This document shows, in pieces, positions 51,901-61,800 of a stretch of DNA of 64,000 nucleotides (positions within the stretch are counted from its first letter, which is position 1; each line of letters opens with the position of its first letter). A program made the translations under genes and the position numbers. The stretch spans positions 5,275,001 through 5,339,000 of the forward strand of contig NC_088201.1 of the NCBI RefSeq assembly GCF_037126465.1, given 5' to 3'. Under the pieces are notes generated by a model that was given only the letters and a program-made list of their open reading frames with translations, was not told the origin of the DNA and made no database searches. The stretch is from Ornithodoros turicata. Its lineage: Eukaryota > Arthropoda > Arachnida > Ixodida > Argasidae.

Positions 51901-53199
51901 AGAAATATCCCAGAAAAGTCCCACACGTTACATATGTCTAGACGTTTTCTGGACGTCCACAATGTGACGTTGAAATCTGTCTCACTCTGTATATCCAAGG
52001 GACATCTGCAGGATTTAGAAAGAAATAACCCAGAGCACTTGCTTGCTGGAATGACGTAACACTTTTCAAGCAAATGGGGAACCTTTCAGTTTTCAACTTT
52101 ATGTTTACCGGGTAATCACATTATATAAGACAGTCTGAATTAAAAACACAGTATATGGCATGAAGGGATGTCGGGAATGTTAGCGGGTAAACTTTCGACG
52201 TCTTTGCAGACGTACGGGTTAATTGCCAAGATGTCGTCACCGTTACAAACGTTTTATGCCCCGCTACACTTAATGAACGCGCCCCAACTATTTGAATTTT
52301 GTGTACGCTCCATCCAGTAGTCTGATAGAGGCTGCCAGTGTAAGGCTGGTGGGCAAGTAAGCATTGTGCTTGTCCCATCCTACAGTTGGCAATACAAAAG
52401 GCTTGTGGGGTATGGCACTTGCGCTGGCCACGCAGAGTTGCCGAGCTAATGACGGGTACCAGTGACACATTGCGCCGCTGTTTAGGTTGTACGCTTGAAT
52501 TACAGCTGGAACGTATTCTTGCTTTTACGACAGATGCGGAATCTCGGTCGGCGATGGCTGTCTAGCCTGGGATGGTCAGTTTTGGATACAGTGGGGGATG
52601 TCTTGCGCGTTGGGAAAGGGTCAGTAGTTCATCTCCCACAATTCGTCCGTATGTCTCAAAGGGACGTTCCTGCGACGTTCAATCAAGGCTCAAATGCTAG
52701 TCTCCTGGATGCCCCAGGGATATACCTGGGCTCTACAGGATGCTCCCTGCGATATTCAAACATCCAGAGCAGGATATCACATGGATATTGCTGGGAAGAA
52801 AATGGCTTACTGGGGTGCCACGATTTTCATGATGGGCATGAAAATTATGGCACGACAAAAGTTCGCGTGCAAAGACAGGGATAAGAAACACTGCTTTTGC
52901 GAGGGGCCCAGTCTTTCTAACACAGGTGACATTATCAAAACCGTACTCCATGTGACACTCCCAAAGATCTGTCGCCCCCTTCATCCCTACCAATCTCCCA
53001 AAGTCCCAATTAATGTGTGAGAAATGTGATGTGACACAGTCAGATGTCTGCAACTTGCACCCGAATGAGACTTTCATCACCTTAGCACAAGACTGACACT
53101 ACTCGAGTCACTCGTCTCCAATTCAAACAGTAGGTGTTCATGTTCCAACTGTCCAGCTGCACAGGGATCTGTGGCAGCTGTTACACGGATTTCGGTCAT
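39676..53199 (-). CDS. Sec15: Exocyst complex component 6 (Sec15), 14 exons
   Basis: Exocyst subunit that links Rab11/Rab8-type GTPases on secretory vesicles to the tethering complex at the plasma membrane. Exons in gene order: 53081-53199, 51643-51808, 50588-51225, 49542-49662, 49411-49482, 46837-47150, 46329-46440, 46123-46202, 45959-46004, 45809-45881, 45636-45742, 45057-45198, 44917-44990, 39676-39906; 2295 nt, 764 aa (human EXOC6 about 804). Alignment from family knowledge is continuous: NHDREIEKMCNFHYQGF, CLPVLEMYAKL, SELKDFLESIRRHS, QDLVDFSPVYRCHHIY, NMHETSDGYRQYF, FFVVEDHIL, AYCTEASLVLQ, PFPKKFPFSRFVPEIF, NLLLTRTLSGCL, YDWLLVEPDGQASSYMMDL, VAQTACMTACQHL, FNLDVIQCEQFASSEPV, LLDLFMSEDWSTYF. 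The start is less certain: ATG 53199 is the first in the frame but has T at -3. The last intron is 5 kb. Confidence 0.94.
39945..40440 (-). mobile_element. Probable 3' end of a non-LTR retrotransposon
   Basis: Read on the - strand it ends in an A/T-rich AATAAATAAAATAAATA tail after GGGCCCTGACGG. Low-confidence call from tail structure only. Confidence 0.35.
40461..40813. mobile_element. hAT-like MITE, copy 3 (TSD GACATTCA)
   Basis: 353 bp in the opposite orientation, perfect 8-bp duplication GACATTCA at 40453-40460 and 40814-40821. In Sec15 intron 13. Confidence 0.92.
41115..41374. mobile_element. TA-flanked MITE
   Basis: Ends CAGCTCCCGTCAACCTTAAT and ATTAAAGTTGACAGGAGCTG, TA on both sides, inner GGCCCC blocks also inverted. 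In Sec15 intron 13. Confidence 0.8.
42307..42492 (-). pseudogene. C-terminal fragment of a LINE reverse-transcriptase ORF
   Basis: Encodes NTFKYSFVPGTIDYWNKL, resembling the YSFFPRTIxDWNxL end of CR1/jockey-type ORF2 proteins. Isolated fragment, no RT core nearby. Confidence 0.55.
43480..44110. repeat. Fold-back repeat region, copy 1
   Basis: Starts CAGTGGCGTAGCCAGAGGG (hAT-type end). 43680-44110 folds on itself around GGTGGCGCTGCCTCG and CAGCGCCACCTA. Related to 54720-55335. Confidence 0.55.
44372..44615 (+). pseudogene. Mariner-type transposase remnant
   Basis: QPPYSPGLTHADFFLFPKLK matches the C-terminal catalytic region (last Asp) of mariner transposases. It then breaks by frameshift: the expected WKNRWEHCIRARADYFEGDK appears in another frame. 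Only the 3' part remains. Confidence 0.75.
44917..44990 (-). CDS. Sec15: Sec15 exon 13
   Basis: Acceptor TTTTGCAG; encodes QFASSEPVSGFKEGALQMFF and TELRQ; donor CAG|GTAAGT. Confidence 0.92.
45057..45198 (-). CDS. Sec15: Sec15 exon 12
   Basis: Acceptor TTCTTCAG; encodes DNVAQTACMTACQHLANSLL and GALEQFNLDVIQCE; donor C|GTGAGT. Confidence 0.93.
45636..45742 (-). CDS. Sec15: Sec15 exon 11
   Basis: Acceptor CTCCCAG; encodes HYDWLLVEPDGQASSYMMDL and FQAFTNLP; donor CCT|GTAAGT, phase 0. Confidence 0.92.
45809..45881 (-). CDS. Sec15: Sec15 exon 10
   Basis: Acceptor ACTTCAG; encodes DARKDAEDQIYEQLKAKIDE and FLEL; donor G|GTGAGA. Confidence 0.9.
45959..46004 (-). CDS. Sec15: Sec15 exon 9 (46-nt microexon)
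   Basis: Acceptor GCTGTAG; encodes GSHHVAKLQGRSMFK, aligned to the HTTRLYGLSTFK segment of EXOC6; donor AAG|GTATGT. Confidence 0.85.
46123..46202 (-). CDS. Sec15: Sec15 exon 8
   Basis: Acceptor TTTTCCAG; encodes LIQITINTNYLEDASVFLEE and FISSIF; donor AA|GTGAGT. Confidence 0.9.
46329..46440 (-). CDS. Sec15: Sec15 exon 7
   Basis: Acceptor TTCTTCAG; encodes QTEVEDMVRKATNLLLTRTL and LIKKPNVGLLQ; donor CAG|GTGTGT. Confidence 0.9.
46490..46783. mobile_element. TTAA-flanked (piggyBac-like) MITE
   Basis: TTAAAGGAGCAGTGA ... TCACTGCTCCTTTAA, 294 bp including both TTAA sites, in the short intron between Sec15 exons 6 and 7. Confidence 0.75.
46837..47150 (-). CDS. Sec15: Sec15 exon 6
   Basis: Acceptor TTTGCAG; encodes SYGYHVAPVQDLLLEIQEHY through KFSEDLNV. 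The donor is AG|GTAGTG (phase 2), preferred over a GTGAGG five bases earlier because only it keeps the frame into exon 7. Confidence 0.9.
47545..48170. mobile_element. hAT-like element with TSD CTAAAACC
   Basis: 626 bp, ends CATGGAGGTAAGAAACTAAG and its inverse, flanked by a perfect 8-bp duplication CTAAAACC (47537-47544, 48171-48178). In Sec15 intron 5. Confidence 0.85.
48637..49298 (+). mobile_element. TTAA-flanked element, copy 1
   Basis: 662 bp from TTAAAGGAGTACAGAGGGCC to GCGCTACTTTAA in Sec15 intron 5. An inverted copy is at 57400-58280. Confidence 0.8.
49411..49482 (-). CDS. Sec15: Sec15 exon 5 (72 nt)
   Basis: 24-codon exon AYCTEASLVLQ...SQTLR between CAATCAG and GTAAGC; aligns without gaps with the EXOC6 SYCTDPDLVLE segment. 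Confidence 0.92.
49542..49662 (-). CDS. Sec15: Sec15 exon 4
   Basis: Acceptor TCTTTCAG; encodes FFVVEDHILNTASGLVNQAY and ALSKITASLRTHS; donor TCG|GTGGGT, phase 0. Confidence 0.92.
50158..50240 (+). repeat. Partial duplicate of the Sec15 exon 6 donor region
   Basis: AACAAAATGGATGACTTATA and ACGACACTACCTCACGTTCA then GATCCTCGGAGAATTTCAA match 46785-46867, which spans the last codons and donor of exon 6. It lies in Sec15 intron 3. Confidence 0.85.
50349..50526. repeat. TAGTTAACTACT-rich dispersed repeat, copy 2
   Basis: Same orientation and order of blocks as the copy at 24346-24518; in Sec15 intron 3. Confidence 0.75.
50588..51225 (-). CDS. Sec15: Sec15 exon 3
   Basis: 638-nt exon. Acceptor CTTCTCAG at the edge of a LINE fragment. 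Encodes the helical core (CLPVLEMYAKLAEQM, DFLESIRRHS, DLVDFSPVYRCHHIY). Donor GG|GTGAGT. Confidence 0.93.
51234..51444 (-). pseudogene. LINE reverse-transcriptase fragment abutting Sec15 exon 3
   Basis: Encodes LQGSVLGLLLFLIFINDTPV and IRLFADNCVIYR, the RT palm of a jockey/CR1-type element. The catalytic FADD reads FADN. Its frame runs without a stop into Sec15 exon 3 across the acceptor. Confidence 0.8.
51643..51808 (-). CDS. Sec15: Sec15 exon 2
   Basis: Acceptor ATTTTCAG; encodes SIYDGDEHHKFLEKLDERI and NHDREIEKMCNFHYQGF; donor AAA|GTAAGT, phase 0. Confidence 0.93.
51809..53080 (-). other. Sec15 intron 1
   Basis: Repetitive stretches (GGGACGTTCCTGCGACGTTC near 52660, CTGGACGTCC near 51950) but no element with defined ends and no coding signal. 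Confidence 0.4.
53081..53199 (-). CDS. Sec15: Sec15 exon 1 (probable start)
   Basis: Encodes MTEIRVTAATDPCAAG and LEHEHLLFELET, which aligns with the EHERILQEIEST stretch of vertebrate EXOC6. Ends AG|GTGATG, phase 2. An upstream noncoding exon is possible. Confidence 0.7.
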
Positions 53200-53723
53200 A
53201 AACACTTCCTTTATCGGGCACCTGCCTTCCAGACCAGAAATCACGAAGCAGACACGAAATTTCAGCAAAGCGCCATCTGCGAGCTGTTTGGATGGCTTAT
53301 TTTCTTTATTTTACGTATTTTAGACAAACTTTTTAAACCAAATAAACAGCTGAACGGAACACACTATTGTTTTCATCCATTTCGCCAAGATAAATCATAC
53401 ATTTAAGCTTGAACTCTTCGAGGATCAGTCATTTCCAGTGTGTCGCCAAAAAAAAAAAAATCTTTCGGGGGGCGGTGTAAGCAGTGAGGGTGCCGTGAGT
53501 GAATGAAAGGCAACACCCGGCAACACCGTGTTTTGTCACCAGCAAAATTTTGTCACCACATGAAACACCAGAAACACTGCTTACAAACGTGAGCAGTGTT
53601 TCACCGCCTTCAACTAAGGTCCCGCAGCGGTGCATACTACTTTTGCATTACGTAACCATGTACACTGGAACAAACACTTTCAAGAACGTCTCTAGCAGCG
53701 GACGCTCACACCCACCTTGTCAC

Positions 53724-53832
53724 TGGAGAAATCGTCATAATCCCGCCTCCAGTTTCGAGTTCGGTGATGTAGTATTCCAACCTTGTCATACTGTCTCCAA
53801 AACAGTCTTTATGGGAAGCCATGATCGCCTAC
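53724..53832 (-). other. Short open frame with a donor-like end upstream of Sec15
   Basis: ATG at 53832 (A at -3, G at +4) encodes MASHKDCFGDSMTRLEYYIT, then ELETGGGIMTISPVTR, followed by GTGGGT, which resembles a donor. The phase (2) does not fit any acceptor of Sec15 exon 1. It could be a leader ORF or the first exon of an unrecognised gene. I cannot name it. Confidence 0.3.
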
Positions 53833-54719
53833 AGCTCCAGCGTCGAGCTGCGTCATGAGCGCGACCGATAACCGCCGGGGCGCGAGAAAAACTTCTACAG
53901 TGTCTGAAGACCACAGCGCCCCGTTTACGTCCCCTCCCGCGCTGCGGTCATTGACGCGCTCACCAGTCGTTGTTTCAATAAACGGGTACTGGAATTCATT
54001 TTGTTTCGTTTTATATGAATGAAAGAAAATCCTACTGCCCTGCATTGCCCTATCAGATTTTTTTTTCTTCTTCTTTCGGGGAGGGAAGGTGTCAGAAAAT
54101 TCCAAGGCACTCACAGGAATACGCATACATACGGACAGAATTTGGGGCTTTACATAAATCACATGGAGACAAAGAACAGCACAGATCATAATGGAACAAA
54201 AAAGCTGGGCATCTAGCTATATGGACAGACATAAAATGATGCCAGTCTTGTCTACCCTTTCCACATTTTCCCAATCACTACAACAGGCACCTTAAAGTAA
54301 CAATCTTTATTCACAGTGCAATCAGTTGTAAATATATTACTGTGTTGTTGCCCATCCTTGTTACAGCTTTGCGCACATCTTTTGATGGGCATAAAAAGAT
54401 TACTGGCTCTGAAAGCTCAAAGTCTTGGTGGACAGTTCTTTGTACATCAGATAACAAAATCTCAAGGACGGCAGCTCACACTGCCGGGGAGTAAACCCAT
54501 ACTTCTACGACTGCCCACGCTCTCATCACCCCATTTACCCTGAACACATTCATTCTTACATTTTCCTCTATGCACACTCATTCCATTCCTACACTATCTA
54601 CTATCACTACTATCTCTACGGTTCGGTATCATGTTTTCAAAGTACGCGCACCTGTCTCATTTATAGGAATTTATGTGAATTGCATTCAAGGCAAACATAA
54701 TTTGAATGCAGCTTTTTCT

Positions 54720-55335
54720 TTTAATTCGCAACTTCGGCGTGTAACGTGCCTAGCTCTCGCCAGGTGGCGTCAAATGAGAACCTACAGAGTTATTCTAGCA
54801 AACATGACACATTTTGATCGCATCGTAAAAGTAGAAGACAGGGTTTAGCCAACCCCCAAACTTTGCAGACTGGTAGCCATTTGTCTCAAGTTTTGTTGAA
54901 ATTTTTTTGTGAGCGCTATGGTCCTCTAGAAGAAAAATTAAAAATCAAGCAAAATCTCACTCTGCGCATTTTCTATGGCCTATCTCACTCAAAAGCCGCT
55001 ATTTTCTCCTGCGTGTGCCTCATTTTCATTTCTCCGCACACAGGTGGCACCACCGTACAGAACAAGATGATGAGTGTGTAACGTCAGAATCATGGTCAGA
55101 ATAAGCGTGTCACATCGTTGTAGGCAGCGCCACCTGTGCGAGGCGATATGAATGTGAAGCAGACGCAAGGAAAAATGGCAGTGTTTGCGCGAGATAGGCC
55201 ATTGAAAATGCATGGGGCGTGTTTTTGCTTGATTTTTAATTTTCTTTCTACATCACCGTGGTCCCTACAAAAAATTACAATAAAACTTGAGACAAATGGC
55301 TATCCGTCTTCAAAGTTTGGGGTAGGCTAAACCCC
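54720..55335. repeat. Fold-back repeat region, copy 2
   Basis: Arms pair around ACAGGTGGCACCACC / GGCAGCGCCACCTGTG and share TATGGCCTAT, GTGAAGCAGAC and CAAACTTTG blocks with copy 1. Lies between Sec15 and UVSSA. Confidence 0.6.
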
Positions 55336-55707
55336 AACTTCCATTTTCACAATGCAAATGAAATGTGTAACAGGATCCCGAACGTCAAGTGCGGACAGCG
55401 CAGGTCCATCGAACAGGTTTGTCGTGATCGGGCAGCGATCAACGCTGTGTCCGGCAGTGCATTTGGGGTATTAGCGTGCTACGTGTAGACACTGTGCGTG
55501 GCTTGTGGCCAGTGGAGCTCCCCCGAGAGCAAAAGACGTGGTTTACGATGAGAGAGCCAACGCAGAAATGCTAGACACTTCTCGACACTTCCTTTACACT
55601 CGATCTTTTAGATGTTGTACGTGAAATCCTTGCTCCTCGTCCGCGTGAGGACGTTGTTAACCTTTCCTTAGGGTGGCAGCTACGTGGCTGACTGCATCTT
55701 GCTATGG

Positions 55708-55807
55708 TCAGGTGTTAAACGCATAGTTCCACTGATTGCCAAACTTGTCTTCAAACTTCCTGCTGTCGATAGTATCCAGTGCACCAGCAACCCGTTGTAC
55801 GGAGCGC
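55708..55807 (-). CDS. UVSSA: UVSSA terminal exon
   Basis: Acceptor TTATTAG; encodes RSVQRVAGALDTIDSRKFED and NQWNYAFNT, matching the conserved C-terminal FSNQFNYAL end of the family; stop TGA 55708-55710. Confidence 0.9.
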
Positions 55808-58800
55808 CTAATAATCATGCAAAAGATCATTATTCAACAAGAAGGCGAGTCTAAAACAGATAATACACAATGGCGAGGACACCAATAATCTAAAAGATTA
55901 CTTTTCAAAGAAAATATTGTCCTTTGGATTGCCCCTGATATGGCCATAGTGATTAGAGGTTGAAATTTTTTTAGGGACCAAAAACGACGACTTTGTGGGC
56001 AATTGTTGAGAAAAGGTTTGCCGAAAGGAAATCTTATTGATAGTCTCTAAGAATGACCCTTAAAAGTTCACCAATAAGGTATTATTACCCAATAAAATTT
56101 CCAAGACTGTTTTCTTTAGATACATGTTGAAGCAATGCCTGCTGCTATGCTGTTTAGGAGAATGCAGGCTTATTGGTGCTATATTCTTGCGTTACTTTAT
56201 TTTTCACAAATTTTGAAGTGCTAAAAATTGTGTTCTGAGTCTCCAAATTTTGCACTCTGGTGAATGTAAACAACCGCAGAAGAGTAACGCTACATATTTA
56301 ACCGGCAAGCATCTCAGTCTCGGGGCTTTGGTTGCGGATATCTTTACAAACCGTTTCACATACTCTACAGATAATAAAACGAGGCCATTCTGCCTTTTTA
56401 ATACACGGCACTGCCTCGAAATTGACTAGAGCGCCACCAGACAGGCTATCTATCTGTAGCATGACTTATCAAATGCTTCTGTACAAGCCTTCTTAAAAAA
56501 AGGAAAGAGACTCACTTGTTGAAGATCTTTTTCTCCAACCGTTTTCGAGGGCTTTCTGGTGCAACAGACTTCTTCTTCCGTTTCCCCTTGCTGGTTTTCC
56601 CCACTTCCAGATTAACCCCCGTTGCAGCTTCCAAGTCTCTCAACAAGCCAGGGTCTTGCCAGTCTGGTCGCGAAGCTTTCTGCCGCTTCTCGTCTACCTT
56701 GGAGGCTTCCTCGCCTTGAGGTTGTCCCATCGAATCACGAGGCACGATGGGCCCGTGGAAGGGACACTGAAACAAACTTTTCTCTTAAAGGGACTATGAA
56801 ACGATTTTTTTCTTCGTTTCGTTCGAAAGCAGACATTTTTCTGAGTCTAGAACCGAAATTTTACTTTCGTCGCGCGAGCCGATTTCTCGAGAGCGAATTT
56901 AAACGGAGCGGCGAAGGGAGGACAGCTGGCGCCGCGACGAGCTGCCGAGCGGAGACACAACGGGTAACTTGACGCGACCATGGCCGGCTCAGCAACACGT
57001 CATCGTGACGTGTTGCCGAGCCGAGGAATCCCGCCAGGAGCATGCGCCGTAGGATCCCGCGTATGCGTTCATCGGGAGTGGAAATCTCCATGACAGCAGC
57101 TTTCGCGCGATCGGCAGATTTCGGCAGTGGCGGCAGCCACAGCGCGAGCTCACGGCATTACATGCCATTGTGCAACACCGGTGACGTAACGGGGAACCGA
57201 AGAGCGGTCCGTACAGTTACACCATCGGCAGGGAAATATGCGCGGGAGAGGAGGAACGCGGAAGAGACATTTCCAGCGCGCGCTCCTCACAGAGTGGAGC
57301 GATTTCGTCCGGAAAAATTTGTGGCATATTAGTTTCTCTGCGGGAAGAACAGTTTCCATCGAAAAAAAGTATGGGGGTTCGGGAAATTTGATAGTCCCTT
57401 TAAAGTAGCACAGAAGTCATTTCTAACACCCCGTTTTCTTCCTGTAAAACTGTTAAGTAGGCCAGTAAGGGTGCACCGTGCGAAGTAATTCGCACCACAG
57501 AGTCATAAATTATCGCTGAAATTGAATTTAAAGTACGCCGCAGAAAGCGACCGTGCGCAACGGCGGTGAAGAGCAGTACCAGCCCGTGATCTGCCTGGAG
57601 CCTCGCGCTGACGCTAGAAGGAGAATGCGCGTTGCTTGGTCTAGAGAAATGTAGTCTGCTATCTCCTCTGTCGTCTACTACTCGGCCATTCGGGATTCTG
57701 AAAAAGCCTTTCTCCTGGCTCGGTAATGATTCGGCCGCTCCTTCTATCCCCAATTCTCCGGGAGAACTGGCAAAACAGGTTTACAGCGGCAAAGGGACAA
57801 GGCGCTGACCCCCACTGACCGGCGAACCAGAACGAGACTCCTTATACCATCATCGGTGACGTGGCATCATACCTCCTCATCCTCGTTATAGCTGGAGTGG
57901 CGAGTTAAGGGTGAACTCGCGGAGCTACGTTTATGTGAGTTTTTTTTCTGGGAAACAAATTGCACACATCAAAACCTTTCGCGCTATTCGGTATAATGAC
58001 ACACACACTTTCATCAGATGTCTTAACCTGAAATTTTTTGGATGGCCCTCTGTACGGCTTGGGACAAAAGTTTACAGAACACAGGGGTGTCGCATTTCTC
58101 CAATGAAGCGACAACCTATCAGCAAACAGGAGTGGACACACATACTGTGAGATGGGTGGAATAGCCGGCCACCCGTTTCTTATTCGATGTCTTGCTGACA
58201 GCTAGCAGGAGGCCGCTCCGATGAAGAAATACGCAGATGCCGTGTTCTGTAAACTTTTGTCCCAAGCTGTACTCCTTTAAAGGCCAACTGGAGGCTTTAA
58301 CCCACAATACTTACCTTATACCTGTCTCTGCGAGGACAGAGCTTGCCACTGGGCAGCGGCGCCCTGCAAGACCACTTGACAGGCACGAACTCCCCACTGA
58401 AATCTATGCGCCGCTGGCGCAGGGCTGCGCTCCATTCCTGAAAGGAACGTAGCTTGAGCTTACGGTTGTCAGGTGGCTTACAGAGGTCCTCACTTCGGGC
58501 GCAGTTTCTGGGGCGTCTCTGAGCTCAGCCGCAGACCAAAAATTATGCAAGTCCTGGCTCCTGCACAGAATAGAGCAGAGTAAGGGTACATTCCCACGCT
58601 GAAGGTCATCCGATGTTGACATTACAAGGTCGGAGGTCTGGATATTTAAGAAATCTCTTTTGGGAGGTCAACCCCAAACCGCAGGAATCATGAGGGGGAG
58701 AAGGGAAGCTGGGAGAGAGAGAAATGGATAACATTCGATTTACGTTCGTAGAACACTAGGGCTACTGAGATGTGTTCTTCCCTACCTTTGTTCACGAGCA

Positions 58801-61800
58801 TTATGAGAGTTCTATGACGTTAACCGTAGCCACATCCATAGCCATAGCCATACCTGGTCAGACTGGGAGCTTCAATGTTCTCGTCTTCCCAGTAATAGAG
58901 GTCCAAATCATAATGTCGCCGAGGGGCTACGTCCTTCTTTGAACCTCCTGCTGTGCCGGAAGTCGTCCCAGTTGTCCCCGAAACGTCGCTGGCCCTGCTA
59001 GGACCGGCGACCGAAATGGGTTCGTTTGAACCGACACTCGCTGCATCCATGCTGCCAGAGTTCCTGTTGTAAAATGCGGAATATCGTCTCGCTATTATAA
59101 CATTTACGAGGTTATCATACACCACCCACAATAACCACTACGTTACGCTATAATCGTGAGCTGCAACAAAAGACGTTTTGGGGTTAACTAAGAGAAACAT
59201 CTACCAACAACCTTTTTATGTGGTTAAAGGACAACGGAAACGAAATTTGTCCATTGCAAAAAGGGGACCGAACAAGGTGTATATATTATGTAAAATTATG
59301 GTGCCACTAGTATTTTGCAAGTACGCTGTGTGGATGGCCATATTTCTGACGATTACGAGAGCGCTGGGCCGCCCACTCGACACGATCGCCCATGGAGCGC
59401 GCCAAGCATTGCGGGAAAATCTGAGGAGCGCGTGACGTCAAATATCTCTCGCGCTCCATGTGCGGCTGCCCGGCACAAACACGGCGAATTCTGAATGACG
59501 CCTGAAGATGTTTGATTCGGAGATCTCGTGGAAGTCTGAAGACAATATATCCTATGAGAGATGGGTTCGTACATGCTTCTTCGTCTCCGTTCTTTCCCCG
59601 TAGCAGGAATTAGACGTACGCCGAAGCACCAAATGAAATGAAGCGAAATGAAAGTCAGGAACTCCCAACAGGAGAGCCAACGTGCGTCACTTCCGTGGTC
59701 TGCTACGGCGGCGCGGCGACGCTCACCAGGGGCTCAGAGTGCTCCACGGCCGAATTTTGTATCACGATTGTGGCGGCGTTTCAACTAATATACGCAAATC
59801 TAAGTCGAATTCCGGATTGTTTTGGTACACATCGCAATATGAGGCAAATAGCTTTGCAGCCTATTTTCGTTTCCGTCGTCCTTTAAAAAAGAGAGACGAG
59901 CTAAATAATATTAAAGGTGTAAAACCACGCTTTTGTAAATGAATTAAAGAGGATCCAAAGCTCTTCATGATTGCCCACAAAAGGGAAAAAAGACAAAGGA
60001 GAAAAAGGACACTGGGTATACTGTAAAAGGAAAATAATAAAGATATTAAAGAAGATGTAACGTACGACGATGTCGCCAGTTTTTGGGCAAGTTTTTGTAA
60101 CTGCGCCTGGCGAGATGTGGGGTCGGAGGCCTCCTCGTCTTCACCGCACAGCGACCATTCTTTAGCCACAGACTGAGCTGACGTTACTTCACACGGCAAA
60201 GGGTCCAGCCCTGAATGGATTGTCAAAGTGAATTGAGTTCTGCATAAAAAAAATGTATGGACTATCCCTGCTACAGAGGTCCGTGAGGTGTTGTTTATTA
60301 ATTTTATTAATTTATTAATGTACAATTAAAATTCAATTATGAATCATTAATGCAATTAATTTAACCCTATAGCAAACCATACCACCATAGCAACGACGAC
60401 GTAACAAAGACGACAAAGACAAGCCGAAAGTTTCAACCAACTTCACTAACGAACTTAAAAAGTTGTTATTGTCACTGCAATAACTATATACCGACCTGCC
60501 CAATTTCTGCTGCTACTTTCCAGAAATAAAAGGTGCAACAGAACCCCGCTGGATCCCTCCCTAATGCCACCTATTACTGTCACCTAATATTGTCACAATA
60601 TGCCACCTAATACCCCTGTCACACGGGCATTTTCGATCCTGCTCGACCGAACCTGCTTGAACCCAATGCAGATCGGATGGTGCTACACGGCCGCTTGCAA
60701 GCAGGATCGAACTTTGATCCTGCTTGACTCAAGACAGTTCCCATAACAGGATTGAGAATTTCAAGAGTGCTCGACGGCCGCCATTTGCATCCTCGACCCC
60801 GGTGAACTGTCATAACTTAAGACGGACATGCGCGCGAAGCTACAAATGATGCTTACATCGGTATACGATAAATTACCACTAATATCCCTGTTATATAGGA
60901 AACGCGAAATTAATGAGTTCCGTTTATTCATTTGCACAGGTCAACCATTCAATGCGCATTGAAAGTGGCCGTGTAGCAGCGTCAAAACTCGAGCGTGCTC
61001 GGGAAGTTCAATGCAGATCGGATTCGAGAAGGATCGAAATGCCCGTGTGACAGGGGTATTATATTGTCACCTACCATATTCGGCCCTGCGGTGTTGAGGG
61101 ATTACGGGCTCAAAGCCTTCCTTCTCGGGCACCTCGTCGAGGTCGTCGTCCGTAGAAGCCTCCTCTTCAATATGTAACTCGTTACACTTGTTCAGAGCAG
61201 CTTCCAAACGCCGTTTCAGATCTATGGTGGAGCGCAGCGCTTCGGAGACAGCGGGGTGGCTGATCTTGGCCAGCGACTGCAGCCACCTCTTCACTCGTGG
61301 CAGAAAAACAGATGACAGTTCACGCCTCTGGTCGGCTAACGTCTGAAGCAGGACAGCGTTGTCGCCCGACGCAAACACTCGAGGCTCGAGAGAGACCTCC
61401 AGCGAGAACGTTGGTCCCATTCCGTGAGCGTTCAAGTCATTGCCGTGGCCCGTGGCCGCCACATCTGCACAAATTTAATTATATACGTACGAGTCCTTTT
61501 TTTTTCTTCACGTTTTGGGGCAGAACTGCCCGGAAAACATGATGGTGATGAAAGTAATGGTTCTGAGGCTGAAACACGCACAACGGATGACCGCGGTATT
61601 CCAACACTTGGCCAAGCTCCACAAAAGCTCCTCGTTCACTTCTGCAGGAGATTTCACTTCTGCAGGGATTATAGAAAGAGGGCAAATAGGTTGTCACAAA
61701 TAGCTGTCTTTGCTGATATTACGATTCACTTTTCCGACGGTTTAGCTAGAACTTTGAAGCTAGAAGACAAGTTGAAGGACCGTAGGGATTTCGGGTAGAT

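Larger units (their letters stand above)
53200..55707. other. Interval between UVSSA and Sec15
   Basis: 2.5 kb containing the upstream regulatory region of Sec15, an inverted repeat around 53500-53620 (CAGTGTTTC / GAAACACTG blocks), the unexplained 53724-53832 frame and the 54720-55335 fold-back. No further gene seen. Confidence 0.45.

Noticed and set aside
52694..53020. 108-residue open frame on the + strand
   Set aside because: No domain, overlaps repetitive intronic sequence of Sec15.
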